Of a stretch of 61,849 bases of DNA, positions 25,784-34,720 are shown in pieces. The DNA comes from Sulfobacillus sp. Lineage in GTDB: Bacteria > Bacillota > Sulfobacillia > Sulfobacillales > Sulfobacillaceae. The first letter of the stretch is position 1; the number at the start of each line of letters is the position of its first letter. A model generated the notes under the pieces. That model searched no databases. It saw only the letters and a program-made list of their open reading frames with translations, and was not told the DNA's origin. A program made the translations under genes and the position numbers. The stretch is taken from NCBI GenBank assembly GCA_027343695.1, contig DAHWKJ010000076.1:1-61849 (forward strand). Direction: 5' to 3'.

Positions 25784-26430
25784 GAGATCGGGTGCGGTTG
25801 CCGAGTACGCACGAAGTACGACAGCGCCTGCATTTCCAACGTTAAGTCTATCTGTTGCACGAAGACATCCGGGTATCCCGTGCAAATGGCCACCGGTGCA
25901 AAATTGAGGAACGCCCGCACGCCGCTTTGCGCCATCCGTTCCGCAATCTCCACAGCAGCCATCGCGGGTACCGTTAGAACCCCCATGCCGACCCCGAGAG
26001 TCTCCACCAACTGCTCAATGGCGTCAACGGGCTGCACCACGAGCGAGCCCACCACCGTTCCCACGACCAGGGGATCGTTATCGACCACGGCCACAATCTT
26101 CACGTCTCGCTGCTGGGCTTGGTCCACGTATCGTACCAACGCGGTACCTAAATGACCCGCGCCCACCACCATCGCCTGGATTCCATGATCCAACTGTAAA
26201 ATTCTCATAATCTCGCGGCGCAAGGGCACGACTTCGTATCCAACGCCACGGGTCCCAAACGCGCCAAAATACGCCAAGTCTTTCCTAATTTGTTCAGAAG
26301 AAAATCCCGTGGCCTGCCCTAAAATACCCGAGGTAACCCGTTCTAAATTACATGTCGATAACCATCGCAGATATGCAGGAAGCCTCCGGATGGTCGCATC
26401 GGGAATCCGTTGTGGCATTCTCTTAGGCAC
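25780..26430 (-). CDS. rex: Redox-sensing repressor Rex
   Basis: A 216-residue NADH/NAD+ sensor that represses fermentation and respiration genes when NADH is low. The N-terminal winged helix contains FSSEQIRKDLAYFGAFGTRG, nearly invariant in Rex. The Rossmann domain has GAGHLGTALVRY (GxGxxG with His where Asn is common), the acidic end of beta-2 in VAVVDNDPLVVG, and FLNFAPV. It lies 14 bp after the polyprenyl synthase stop and is coupled to the permease gene. I could not find a clear Rex box (TTGTGAA-N4-TTCACAA type) in the nuo leader. Confidence 0.95.
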   Translation of the reverse strand: MPKRMPQRIPDATIRRLPAYLRWLSTCNLERVTSGILGQATGFSSEQIRKDLAYFGAFGTRGVGYEVVPLRREIMRILQLDHGIQAMVVGAGHLGTALVRYVDQAQQRDVKIVAVVDNDPLVVGTVVGSLVVQPVDAIEQLVETLGVGMGVLTVPAMAAVEIAERMAQSGVRAFLNFAPVAICTGYPDVFVQQIDLTLEMQALSYFVRTRQPHPIS

Positions 26431-26444
26431 CTCTTTTCAACCCG

Positions 26445-27407
26445 TTAGTAGTCGCGAGCCACGATGAATTGAGCGAGTTCCTGCAAAGCCAGGCGTGCCG
26501 GAATTTCTGGCAGCTGTCCCGCATAGTGAAGTGCCTGCTCCACACAGTCTATCGCCCGTTGCCGTGCATAATCTAAGGCCCCGCTCACATCTAAAATGTC
26601 CTTAATGGTTTGCATGTGGTCCAGGACCCCTTCGGATAATAGATAGTGGTCTAAGTCTTTCCGATAGGATTCCTGAGACCGGGCATAGATGATGGGCAAT
26701 GTGTAAATACCCACGGCGAGATCCCCACCCACCGCTTTCCCCAATTTACTTGGATCTGCCAACCAATCTAAAAGATCATCGACCACCTGATAAGCTAAAC
26801 CGATGTAGTGTCCGTACCGACTGAGGGCCTCACGGCTGGACTCCGGCGCATGACTGGCCAGGGCCCCCAAGCGACAACTCGCCTCTAAAAAGTATCCGGT
26901 TTTGGCTTCAATGCGCCTCCAATAGTCTTCTTCCGAAGAGAATTGTCGCTGGGCCCGGTGTTGCGCAATTTCTCCGACACACATCACATTCACCACTTGC
27001 GCCGCAAGGTCCACAATAGCAACATTCGTGGATCGGGCAAACAAGATAAACGCGTTGGCAAACAAAAAGTCACCCGCTAGCACTGCCACCGGATTCGAAT
27101 ACTGGCGGCGCACCGCCGGAATGCCACGGCGGACCGCCGCCTCGTCAATGATGTCGTCGTGTACTAAGGTCGCCATGTGAATCATTTCCACTGCAGTGGC
27201 CACCGTCACCAGCCCAGTATCTAGGGCCTCGCCCGCCGGTCCAAACTGTCCTGCCAACAGCACCAGAGCCGGTCGCAATCGCTTGCCTCCGGCTCGCAAG
27301 AGGTAATCTGACACCTCGGCCACCAGAGCATTCTCTTGTCTTAAGGTTTGTGACAGCAACCCATCGACCTTTTCTAGACTGGACTCAACTAACGAGAAAA
27401 AGCCCAA
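26445..27407 (-). CDS. All-trans polyprenyl diphosphate synthase
   Basis: The product has 320 residues and elongates isoprenyl diphosphates, most likely for the menaquinone side chain. The first Asp-rich motif is LVHDDIIDEAAVRRG, the second is YQVVDDLLDWLADPSKLGK, and GGKRLRPALVLLAG supplies the IPP-binding Arg. The start chosen is TTG at 27407, six nt after AAGGGAG. A longer frame from another TTG (27425) would read through that ribosome binding site. A small partner subunit as in HepS/HepT is not present nearby. Position between rex and the nuo operon fits a role in quinone supply. Confidence 0.92.
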   Translation of the reverse strand: MGFFSLVESSLEKVDGLLSQTLRQENALVAEVSDYLLRAGGKRLRPALVLLAGQFGPAGEALDTGLVTVATAVEMIHMATLVHDDIIDEAAVRRGIPAVRRQYSNPVAVLAGDFLFANAFILFARSTNVAIVDLAAQVVNVMCVGEIAQHRAQRQFSSEEDYWRRIEAKTGYFLEASCRLGALASHAPESSREALSRYGHYIGLAYQVVDDLLDWLADPSKLGKAVGGDLAVGIYTLPIIYARSQESYRKDLDHYLLSEGVLDHMQTIKDILDVSGALDYARQRAIDCVEQALHYAGQLPEIPARLALQELAQFIVARDY

Positions 27408-27648
27408 AATAATCTCCCTTAACAAAAGTATTTTTTCCGGGCCGTCAGCCTTGAAGGCAACATCCTCTCGGGCTGGGATCCCCCCGGACTAGCTCCAATC
27501 CACAAGCCACAAGAGGACGTATCCGAGCGCAACATCATCTATAGGTCGCATCGTTGGATTATTCCTGATCTCAAAACCCGCTCTATAATGCCAAATATCC
27601 AGGCTCAATACTACCATATCTCAGAAAGTGCCCCACGGTTTTTCCCCG

Positions 27649-29064
27649 TTAATGGAGCCAGAAAAAATTGGCCGATTGGTTCACCATATGCACGATGGGG
27701 GTGGGATACACTCCAAGTCCAATCGTCCCAATCACCGCGACCACTAACACTACGGCGCTCCCTACCGTCCAATTGGGGGCCACCTGGTCGTCGCCATCCG
27801 CACTAAATAAGGCTTGCACCGGCCGTAGGTAGGCACCCAACCCTAACACCGTGCCCAGGACCAGCCCGATCGCCAGACCGGGTTGGTTGGCAAACAACGC
27901 CGCCTGCAAAAGAAAGAATTTGCCAACGAAACCACCCGTGAGGGGTATCCCTGCAAAGGACAACATCACCACGATAAAGAAGGCCGCCATCACGGGACGC
28001 TTTTTGGCTAACCCCGACAAGTCTGCGACGCTTACTTGGTCGCGGTCTCCGGCCACCAAGCTCAGTACTGCAAAGGCCCCCAACACGGCCAACCCATAGG
28101 GCAACAAGTAGAACAACAAAGCGCGGGCCCCATCCAAATTATGCGTCGCCACCCCAATCAAGAGGAACCCCGCATGCCCGATTCCGGAGTATGCAAAGAG
28201 GCGCTTCAAGTCCTTTTGCGGTAAGGCCAGTAAGTTCCCCACAATCATCGTCAGCACTGCAAGATACCCCAACGCGGGTCCCCACCAACCGGGCGATGCA
28301 TAGAAACCAAAATCCATAAACCGCAACAGAATGGCGGCGGCGCCAACCTTAGTGCCAAACGCCATTAACTGCGTGACCGCAGTGGGAGAACCCTCATACA
28401 CATCAGGTACCCACATGTGAAACGGCACCACACCAAGCTTAAAGAGAATCCCCACCAAACTCAGGACCACCCCAGCCCACAAGAGCGGTGAAGTCGGTGC
28501 CGCGACGGTTTTCGCAAAGGTCACAAAGGTCAGCGACCCCATCGCCCCGTAGAGAAGCGCTAATCCAAACAGCAGAATCCCCGACGAAAAGGCGCCTAAT
28601 AAGAGATATTTCAGCGCGGCCTCCCCACCGAGCGCGGTGTGCGTGGACGCCGCTAAGATGTAGAGGGGCAGCGACAGGATCTCGATGCCGAGGAATAAGG
28701 TAATGGTATTGCCTGCCAACCCGAGAATCATCATTCCTAACACGGCAAGCATCACCAGCACCGGGAATTCGGTGCCCCATCGTTTTTCACGCCATCCCAA
28801 GAGGATCGTCCCAAGCCCGGCCAAAAGCACCAACAGATTCACAAAGAGACTATAATTATCGACCACCACACCGCCACCCACAAACATGTGCGGTTTCAAC
28901 GAGTAGGACCAAAGGTTCCACGAAGCACCAAACGCGGAAAGCATCCCAATTAGGGAGAGCCATGACGCGACGTGGCGCTGGCGGGAGAGCATGTTACCCA
29001 AGAGGCTAATTAAAATGAAGCCAACCACAATATATTCAGGGAGCATCGCGTGAAAGAGACTCAT
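27649..29064 (-). CDS. nuoN: NADH-quinone oxidoreductase subunit N
   Basis: An antiporter-like, proton-pumping membrane subunit of complex I with 471 residues and 14 predicted helices. Family motifs include the Lys-bearing KYLLLGAFSSGILLFGLAL, FKLGVVPFHMWVPDVYEGSP, and RLFAYSGIGHAGFLLIGV. Last gene of the operon. It overlaps nuoM by 4 bp. The 241 bp beyond it have no strong terminator. Confidence 0.97.
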   Translation of the reverse strand: MSLFHAMLPEYIVVGFILISLLGNMLSRQRHVASWLSLIGMLSAFGASWNLWSYSLKPHMFVGGGVVVDNYSLFVNLLVLLAGLGTILLGWREKRWGTEFPVLVMLAVLGMMILGLAGNTITLFLGIEILSLPLYILAASTHTALGGEAALKYLLLGAFSSGILLFGLALLYGAMGSLTFVTFAKTVAAPTSPLLWAGVVLSLVGILFKLGVVPFHMWVPDVYEGSPTAVTQLMAFGTKVGAAAILLRFMDFGFYASPGWWGPALGYLAVLTMIVGNLLALPQKDLKRLFAYSGIGHAGFLLIGVATHNLDGARALLFYLLPYGLAVLGAFAVLSLVAGDRDQVSVADLSGLAKKRPVMAAFFIVVMLSFAGIPLTGGFVGKFFLLQAALFANQPGLAIGLVLGTVLGLGAYLRPVQALFSADGDDQVAPNWTVGSAVVLVVAVIGTIGLGVYPTPIVHMVNQSANFFWLH

Positions 29065-30500
29065 ACGCTCCCTCCTTTCCCTGCCAACAGGTGCACGGCA
29101 TGATAGAGCGACGGTACCGCATGGGAAGTCAGCCCATTAGGCCAAACTCCCAGTAAAAGGACCAAGCCGGCGAGCGGCACAATCCACCAAATTTGACCTG
29201 CCTTGAGGTCGGCAATTTGCTTCGTGCCTTCGGGTCCTTGCATAACACCTTGAAACACCCGCAACATGTACCAAGCGGCCATCACTAACACAATAATGGC
29301 AATCACCGCAAACACCACGTGATGGACCACAAGTCCCTGGATAATGAGATATTCTCCGACAAATCCCGGCAACCCCGGCAGCCCCAGCGTCGCCAATGCG
29401 AAGAAAAGAAAATAGGCGGCGAGTCTCGGAGCCGATGCATTGAGACCGCGCATTGCACTGATATCCCGAGTCCCCGTGCGCTGTTCCAGGAATCCTAGAA
29501 TAATGAAGAGTCCTCCCACCATCAAACCATGCGCCACCATTTGGAAGGTGGCTCCTAGTATCCCGACCCGGGTCAACGTAAAAATCCCCAACGCGATCAT
29601 CCCAATATGGGATAAAGAGGCATAGGCGGTAACCATTTTCATATCGGTCTGCCGGAGCGCCATGAACGCTCCGTAGACTAATCCAATCACCGCGAAGATG
29701 AGGAGACCGGTCTCATACCGAACAAATTCCGGAAAGAAGAGCGGCAACATAATCCGTAAAAACCCGTAGACACCAGCCTTGGACATTACACCGGAGAGCA
29801 AGGCCGTCACCGGGGCCGGGGCTTCCCGATAGGCATCCGGCATCCACCCGTGGAACGGCCACAACGGAGCCTTGATGGCGAATGCCAAGAAGAAGGCGGC
29901 AAACACCCACGGTGTGACCCGAGCATCCATATGGAGATGCACGAGCTGGGAAATTTCAAACGTCAAGGGCCCGAATGGCTGGGTGTGAATGACCGCTACC
30001 GCCACGATCCCAATCAACATGAAAAGACTTCCGAAGAGATTCATAATAAGCCACTTCATCGCAGCCTGTCGTCCCTTGGGTCCGGACCAACTCGTCAGCA
30101 AGAAGAAGATGGGAATTAAAACCACTTCCCAGAAGATGTAAAACAAGAACAAATCCAACGCCGAGAAAAGTCCCAATGACCCGAATTCCAAGAAGAGGAT
30201 CCAAAAAAAGTATACCCGGCCCCATTCCGGTTTCGAGGCCAAAATGGCCACTTCAGTCAACACCACGGTCAATCCTATTAAGAATAAGGACAGCCCATCG
30301 GAACCTAGGTGAAATCGAATTCCCCAAGCGGGGATCCAAGCCACGTTGACTCCTTGCCCGGGATGGACCAATAGCCCGATATAGAGGGCGACCACAATCC
30401 CCCCTAAGATGGCCGCCACCGTCTTGGCGCTTTGTCGTGGAACCACCAGGGTCACTAATGACCCCGCCAGCGCCACAACCATCAGCCACACCACTAACAT
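29061..30500 (-). CDS. nuoM: NADH-quinone oxidoreductase subunit M
   Basis: A 479-residue antiporter-like proton-pumping subunit. Diagnostic stretches are FYIFWEVVLIPIFFLLTSWSG with the key Glu, the Lys-containing FAIKAPLWPFHGWMPDAYRE, and YASLSHIGMIALGIFTL. About 14 helices. The gene lies 30 bp after nuoL. Confidence 0.97.
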   Translation of the reverse strand: MLVVWLMVVALAGSLVTLVVPRQSAKTVAAILGGIVVALYIGLLVHPGQGVNVAWIPAWGIRFHLGSDGLSLFLIGLTVVLTEVAILASKPEWGRVYFFWILFLEFGSLGLFSALDLFLFYIFWEVVLIPIFFLLTSWSGPKGRQAAMKWLIMNLFGSLFMLIGIVAVAVIHTQPFGPLTFEISQLVHLHMDARVTPWVFAAFFLAFAIKAPLWPFHGWMPDAYREAPAPVTALLSGVMSKAGVYGFLRIMLPLFFPEFVRYETGLLIFAVIGLVYGAFMALRQTDMKMVTAYASLSHIGMIALGIFTLTRVGILGATFQMVAHGLMVGGLFIILGFLEQRTGTRDISAMRGLNASAPRLAAYFLFFALATLGLPGLPGFVGEYLIIQGLVVHHVVFAVIAIIVLVMAAWYMLRVFQGVMQGPEGTKQIADLKAGQIWWIVPLAGLVLLLGVWPNGLTSHAVPSLYHAVHLLAGKGGSV

Positions 30501-30530
30501 CTAAAAGCCTCCTCTATGCTGCGTCTCGCA

Positions 30531-32399
30531 TTACGCTCGGATTAGGTAAAAGGCTAACAAAGCGCCGAGCCCCACCATAATCGACAACGCGTATCGGCGA
30601 ACATAACCGGTCTGCAAGGGGCGTAAGTCGGCGGCCCATAGCCACACCACACTTGCTACACCGTTAACAAATTCCAAAATGCCATTTTCGACGGGCTTCA
30701 ACCAGTTCCCGATCGTCTTAAAAGGAATCACCGCGAGCCACGCCCACACCGTATCCATATTCCACGCTTCGTACGCTTGGCGTCCGAGGCCCGTGGCTGC
30801 TCCAGCATTCGGTGCTACCCGCTTTTTGACGTACATCCAATACGCCAAGAGAATCGCGATAACGGCCAACCCAACGGTCAGAATGGTGCCAAACACAGGC
30901 CCACTTTCCAACCCCGCATGACTGGCACCCGGGTAACGGGCAAATGTCGGGGCTAACCAGCGATTGAGCCATCCGCCAAAGAAACCTCCCACTACCGCCA
31001 AAACCCCAAGAATCATCACCGGCACGGTCATGACTAACGGAGCTTCATGAGCGTGGTCATAGAGTGTCTGATCCCTTGGGGCACCAAAGAACGTGATAAA
31101 GAAGAGACGGAACATATAGAACGCCGTCATCCCTGCGGTCAGTACGCCCACACCCCATAACAGGGTGTGACCCGAGTTAAAGGCTTGACCCAAAATGGCC
31201 TCTTTGCTGAAATATCCCGAGAACGGCGGTATTCCGGAAATCGCCAAAGTACCCGCCAAAAATGCGGCCATGGTCCACGGCATTTTCTTAAAGAGCCCAC
31301 CCATTTTGTTGATGTCCTGTTCTCCACTTAAGGCATGAATCACGCTACCAGCCGCCAGGAACAACAAAGCCTTAAAGAAGGCATGCATCATAAAGTGAAA
31401 TACGCCCGCCACGTAGCCTCCGACGCCAATTGCTAAAAACATATACCCCAGTTGGCTTAGGGTGGAATAGGCTAACACCTTTTTGATATCCCGCTGGAAA
31501 ATCGCGATACTGGCCGCGAAAATAGCCGTAAAGGCACCAATGGCTCCAATCAAGTAGTGTACATTGGGCGCCAGTCGCAGCAACGGATAGAGACGGGCCA
31601 TCAGATAGACCCCCGCCGTCACCATGGTGGCGGCATGAATGAGGGCCGAAACCGGTGTAGGACCTTCCATCGCATCCGCGAGCCACATATGCAGTGGGAA
31701 CTGTGCGGATTTAGCCATGGCTCCCACATAGAGAAGGAACGCCGTCCATTCAAAGAACGCACTCCCGGGATGGGCCGCACTCAGTATCCTAAACAAATGC
31801 GGGTAGCCTACCGTGTGGTAATGCAGGTAGAGTAACGCCAGCCCCAACAGGATTCCGACATCGCCTACCGTATTCATGACAAAGGCCTTTTTGGCCGCGC
31901 GCACCGCAGACGGTCGATGGTACCAAAAACCAATTAAGAAGTAGGACGCCAGCCCCACCAGTGCCCACCCAATCAGTAACACAATCAGGTTACCGGCCAG
32001 CACTAAGAGCAGCATCGAGAAAATGAAAAAGTTCAGGTACGAAAAGTACCGCGCCTTACCCGGATCATCGTGCATGTACCCAATGGAGTAGATATGGATC
32101 AACATCCCGACGCCGGTAATGACTAAGAGCCACACCCCGGCCAGTGGGTCTAAATAGAGTCTGGCCCCAATCGCTGGTCCGAAGCCACTTATCCAGGTCC
32201 ACAAGTTACCAGTCACAACCCGATGATGCACGCCGAGATGGGCCAGATGGACATCCGCGGCGATACTCAGTAAAAAGCTAATGCCGACTAGCGCGCTGGC
32301 CCAAATTCCAGGCAGTTTCTTGGGCATCAGGCCTTTAAAGACGGTTATGCTCACCGCCCCAATCAGGGGCAACAACAGGATTTCGCTCAGAAGTTGCAT
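30531..32399 (-). CDS. nuoL: NADH-quinone oxidoreductase subunit L
   Basis: The largest membrane subunit, 622 residues, distal proton channel of complex I. Conserved items are YFSYLNFFIFSMLLLVLAGN, the Lys helix KSAQFPLHMWLADAMEGPTP, AATMVTAGVYL and the broken-helix region KVLAYSTLSQLGYMFLAIGV. The C-terminal part after about 480 includes the long lateral amphipathic helix and a final hydrophobic anchor. Confidence 0.97.
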   Translation of the reverse strand: MQLLSEILLLPLIGAVSITVFKGLMPKKLPGIWASALVGISFLLSIAADVHLAHLGVHHRVVTGNLWTWISGFGPAIGARLYLDPLAGVWLLVITGVGMLIHIYSIGYMHDDPGKARYFSYLNFFIFSMLLLVLAGNLIVLLIGWALVGLASYFLIGFWYHRPSAVRAAKKAFVMNTVGDVGILLGLALLYLHYHTVGYPHLFRILSAAHPGSAFFEWTAFLLYVGAMAKSAQFPLHMWLADAMEGPTPVSALIHAATMVTAGVYLMARLYPLLRLAPNVHYLIGAIGAFTAIFAASIAIFQRDIKKVLAYSTLSQLGYMFLAIGVGGYVAGVFHFMMHAFFKALLFLAAGSVIHALSGEQDINKMGGLFKKMPWTMAAFLAGTLAISGIPPFSGYFSKEAILGQAFNSGHTLLWGVGVLTAGMTAFYMFRLFFITFFGAPRDQTLYDHAHEAPLVMTVPVMILGVLAVVGGFFGGWLNRWLAPTFARYPGASHAGLESGPVFGTILTVGLAVIAILLAYWMYVKKRVAPNAGAATGLGRQAYEAWNMDTVWAWLAVIPFKTIGNWLKPVENGILEFVNGVASVVWLWAADLRPLQTGYVRRYALSIMVGLGALLAFYLIRA

Positions 32400-32430
32400 G
32401 CGCTCAAACGCTCCTTCTCATACACGGACA

Positions 32431-32733
32431 TCAATTCTTCATACCAGAAATCTCGTCAACATCTAAACGGTGGCGCCGATGATACACAGTCACAATAATA
32501 GCGAGCCCGATCCCCACTTCAGCTGCAGCAGTCCCGACAATCAGAAAGGCCATGACTTGCCCTGACATGTCATGCCAATGACGGGCAAACGCGATAAACG
32601 CGAGGGCCGCTGCATTCCACATCATTTCCGCCGACATAAACATAATCAAGGGATTTCGTCGCGTCATCACTCCAATGGCCCCGATGGCAAACAAAATCGC
32701 CGCCAAACCCACTACCCAATTAATCGGGATCAT
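32431..32733 (-). CDS. nuoK: NADH-quinone oxidoreductase subunit K
   Basis: A 100-residue, three-helix subunit. The second helix has the conserved Glu in NPLIMFMSAEMMWNAAALAF and the third has another in GTAAAEVGIGLAIIV; both take part in the proton path. It overlaps nuoJ by 4 bp. Confidence 0.96.
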   Translation of the reverse strand: MIPINWVVGLAAILFAIGAIGVMTRRNPLIMFMSAEMMWNAAALAFIAFARHWHDMSGQVMAFLIVGTAAAEVGIGLAIIVTVYHRRHRLDVDEISGMKN

Positions 32734-33260
32734 GCTTCATTCCTCCTTTGGGACCGAGCGTCCTTGCGGCGCACTGGACGATTCAGCACCAGGACCCCGA
32801 GCCCCGCCGTCAAGAGCATAATGGCAATGCCCACTAAGTAGAGGAAATCAGGCCCCCATAAAATCAGCCCCATCCCATGAAGATTTCCAAAGTTTCGGGG
32901 TAGGCCGCTCACGATCCGCGGGCCTGGCCGACGAATGGCGAGAACCGCCAGCGCAATTCCCACCGCCAGTGATAACACGCCTGCCAGCCAACGTTGTCCC
33001 CCTAACTGTTCTTTCGGTTCGCCTTCTTCCTTTCCGGCAGTCAACAGGGTCACCACAAACAAGAACAGCACCATGATAGCGCCCGCGTACACAATAACTT
33101 GAGCCACCGCTAAAAATTCGGCGGACAGCAAGAGGTAGAGGACGGCCAAGGACAGGATATTGCCCACCAAGAACAGCGCACTATGAACGGGCTGTTTGGC
33201 CACTACAACCCCTAGCGCCCCGATTATCGCCAAGATGGCTAAAATAACAAACGGCGTCAT
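32730..33260 (-). CDS. nuoJ: NADH-quinone oxidoreductase subunit J
   Basis: A 176-residue, five-helix subunit. Typical is helix 3 with AVAQVIVYAGAIMVLFLFV, containing the pi-bulge Tyr, and the N-terminal KQPVHSALFLVGNILSLAVL. A polar insert (GKEEGEPKEQLGGQRW) forms a loop. Adjacent to nuoK and nuoI. Confidence 0.95.
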   Translation of the reverse strand: MTPFVILAILAIIGALGVVVAKQPVHSALFLVGNILSLAVLYLLLSAEFLAVAQVIVYAGAIMVLFLFVVTLLTAGKEEGEPKEQLGGQRWLAGVLSLAVGIALAVLAIRRPGPRIVSGLPRNFGNLHGMGLILWGPDFLYLVGIAIMLLTAGLGVLVLNRPVRRKDARSQRRNEA

Positions 33261-33273
33261 CGCAGGAATCCCC

Positions 33274-33711
33274 TCATTTCTTCACCGGTGGGTGCAAAAG
33301 TTCTTCTTTATCTGCGATCATGTCGAGCCGATTCGATGCCGCCAATTCATTAAACGGTGTGAGCCGCACTGCATTGGTCGGGCAGGCTTCCTCACACATG
33401 CCGCAAAAGATACAACGAATCAAATCGACTTCGTAGTCTACCGAATAACGGTTGGTCCATGATACCGGTTTGCCCTCGGGAGCCGCCGCCGCGACCACGC
33501 GAATCGCGTGAGCCGGGCAGACCGCCTCGCAAAGTCCACACCCCACACATAATTCATGTCCATCGGCATCTTTAGCCAACATGTGCTTGCCACGAAACCG
33601 CGGGGAATACTCCCGGCGCTTTTCGGGATAAGAGATCGTATCCCTCGGTTCGAACAACGCCTTAAAGGTTACACCCAACCCTTTGGTCATAGCCTTCACT
33701 CCGTCAAACAT
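33274..33711 (-). CDS. nuoI: NADH-quinone oxidoreductase subunit I
   Basis: A 145-residue ferredoxin-like subunit carrying clusters N6a and N6b. Two complete 4Fe-4S motifs are seen, CVGCGLCEAVCPAHAI and CIFCGMCEEACPTNAV. The start at 33711 is taken because AAAGGAGG lies 8 nt upstream; a longer frame would begin inside nuoH. It passes electrons from the peripheral arm to NuoB. Confidence 0.96.
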   Translation of the reverse strand: MFDGVKAMTKGLGVTFKALFEPRDTISYPEKRREYSPRFRGKHMLAKDADGHELCVGCGLCEAVCPAHAIRVVAAAAPEGKPVSWTNRYSVDYEVDLIRCIFCGMCEEACPTNAVRLTPFNELAASNRLDMIADKEELLHPPVKK

Positions 33712-33733
33712 GGCAAAGGTCCTCCTTTCGGTG

Positions 33734-34720
33734 TTACAAAATTCCGCTGACAAACGCCGCTGTACCTAAGAAATACAAAAAGGAAATCGGCAATAAGACT
33801 TTCCACCCAAATGACATCAACTTATCATAGCGGAACCGCGGAAACGTCGCACGAATCCAGATAAACACGAACACTAAGATGGCTACTTTGATGACGAACC
33901 AGAGTATCGGCGGCAAGAAACTCGGGCCTAACCATCCTCCTAAAAAGAGCGTGACTGCCAAGCCGCTGACCGTCAGCATGTTGATATACTCGGCAATAAT
34001 ATACATCGCAAAGCGTATCCCGGAATATTCGGTATGATACCCTGCCACCAACTCCGATTCAGCTTCTGGAAGGTCAAATGGCGTCCGATTGGTTTCGGCA
34101 ATTGCCGTGATGAAATAAATCACAAAGGGAACGATTTGTGGAATCACAAACCAGCCACGAGCTTGTTGGGCGAACACAATGCGCTCCAGGTTGGCGGTAC
34201 CCGCCATCATGAGAACGCCGAGCACCGATAAGCCCATAGCCAGTTCATACGAGATCATCTGAGCTGAGGCCCTGATTCCTCCGAGCAATGAGTACTTATT
34301 TTGAGAAGCCCAGCCCCCTAGCACAATTCCGTAGATACCAAGAGAACTAAAAGCAAAGGCAATTAAAAGCCCGATGCTAGGATTAGCGATATCCAGATTG
34401 ATGGTTTGCCCGAAGAGATGAATCGGTGCACCAAAGGGAATCACAGCATCCACTGACAATGCCGCAAAGAGCGACAGGACGGGTGCGATCCGATAGATCA
34501 TCGGATCGGCACCAGTCGGCATTAAGTCTTCTTTTAATGCCATTTTAAGCCCGTCCGCCAATGGCTGCAAAAGCCCTCCGGGACCCACACGATTGGGTCC
34601 TAAGCGCAATTGAAAGAATCCTAAAAAGCGTCGTTCCACTAACATCGTGTAGGCAAATCCGGTCATGAGGATCCCAATGAGGACCAGGATCTTGACGATA
34701 AGCAGGATGGTCGAGATCAT
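33734..34720 (-). CDS. nuoH: NADH-quinone oxidoreductase subunit H
   Basis: A 328-residue, eight-helix membrane subunit lining the quinone site. Conserved are FLGFFQLRLGPNRVGPGGLL, the Glu/Asp-rich loop AETNRTPFDLPEAESELVAG, and YHTEYSGIRFAMY. It overlaps nuoG by 4 bp. Confidence 0.97.
   Translation of the reverse strand: MISTILLIVKILVLIGILMTGFAYTMLVERRFLGFFQLRLGPNRVGPGGLLQPLADGLKMALKEDLMPTGADPMIYRIAPVLSLFAALSVDAVIPFGAPIHLFGQTINLDIANPSIGLLIAFAFSSLGIYGIVLGGWASQNKYSLLGGIRASAQMISYELAMGLSVLGVLMMAGTANLERIVFAQQARGWFVIPQIVPFVIYFITAIAETNRTPFDLPEAESELVAGYHTEYSGIRFAMYIIAEYINMLTVSGLAVTLFLGGWLGPSFLPPILWFVIKVAILVFVFIWIRATFPRFRYDKLMSFGWKVLLPISFLYFLGTAAFVSGIL

Noticed and set aside
27584..27589. TATAAT on the plus strand between nuoN and the polyprenyl synthase
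   Set aside because: Nothing on the plus strand downstream is a supported gene; it is probably chance in an AT-rich patch.
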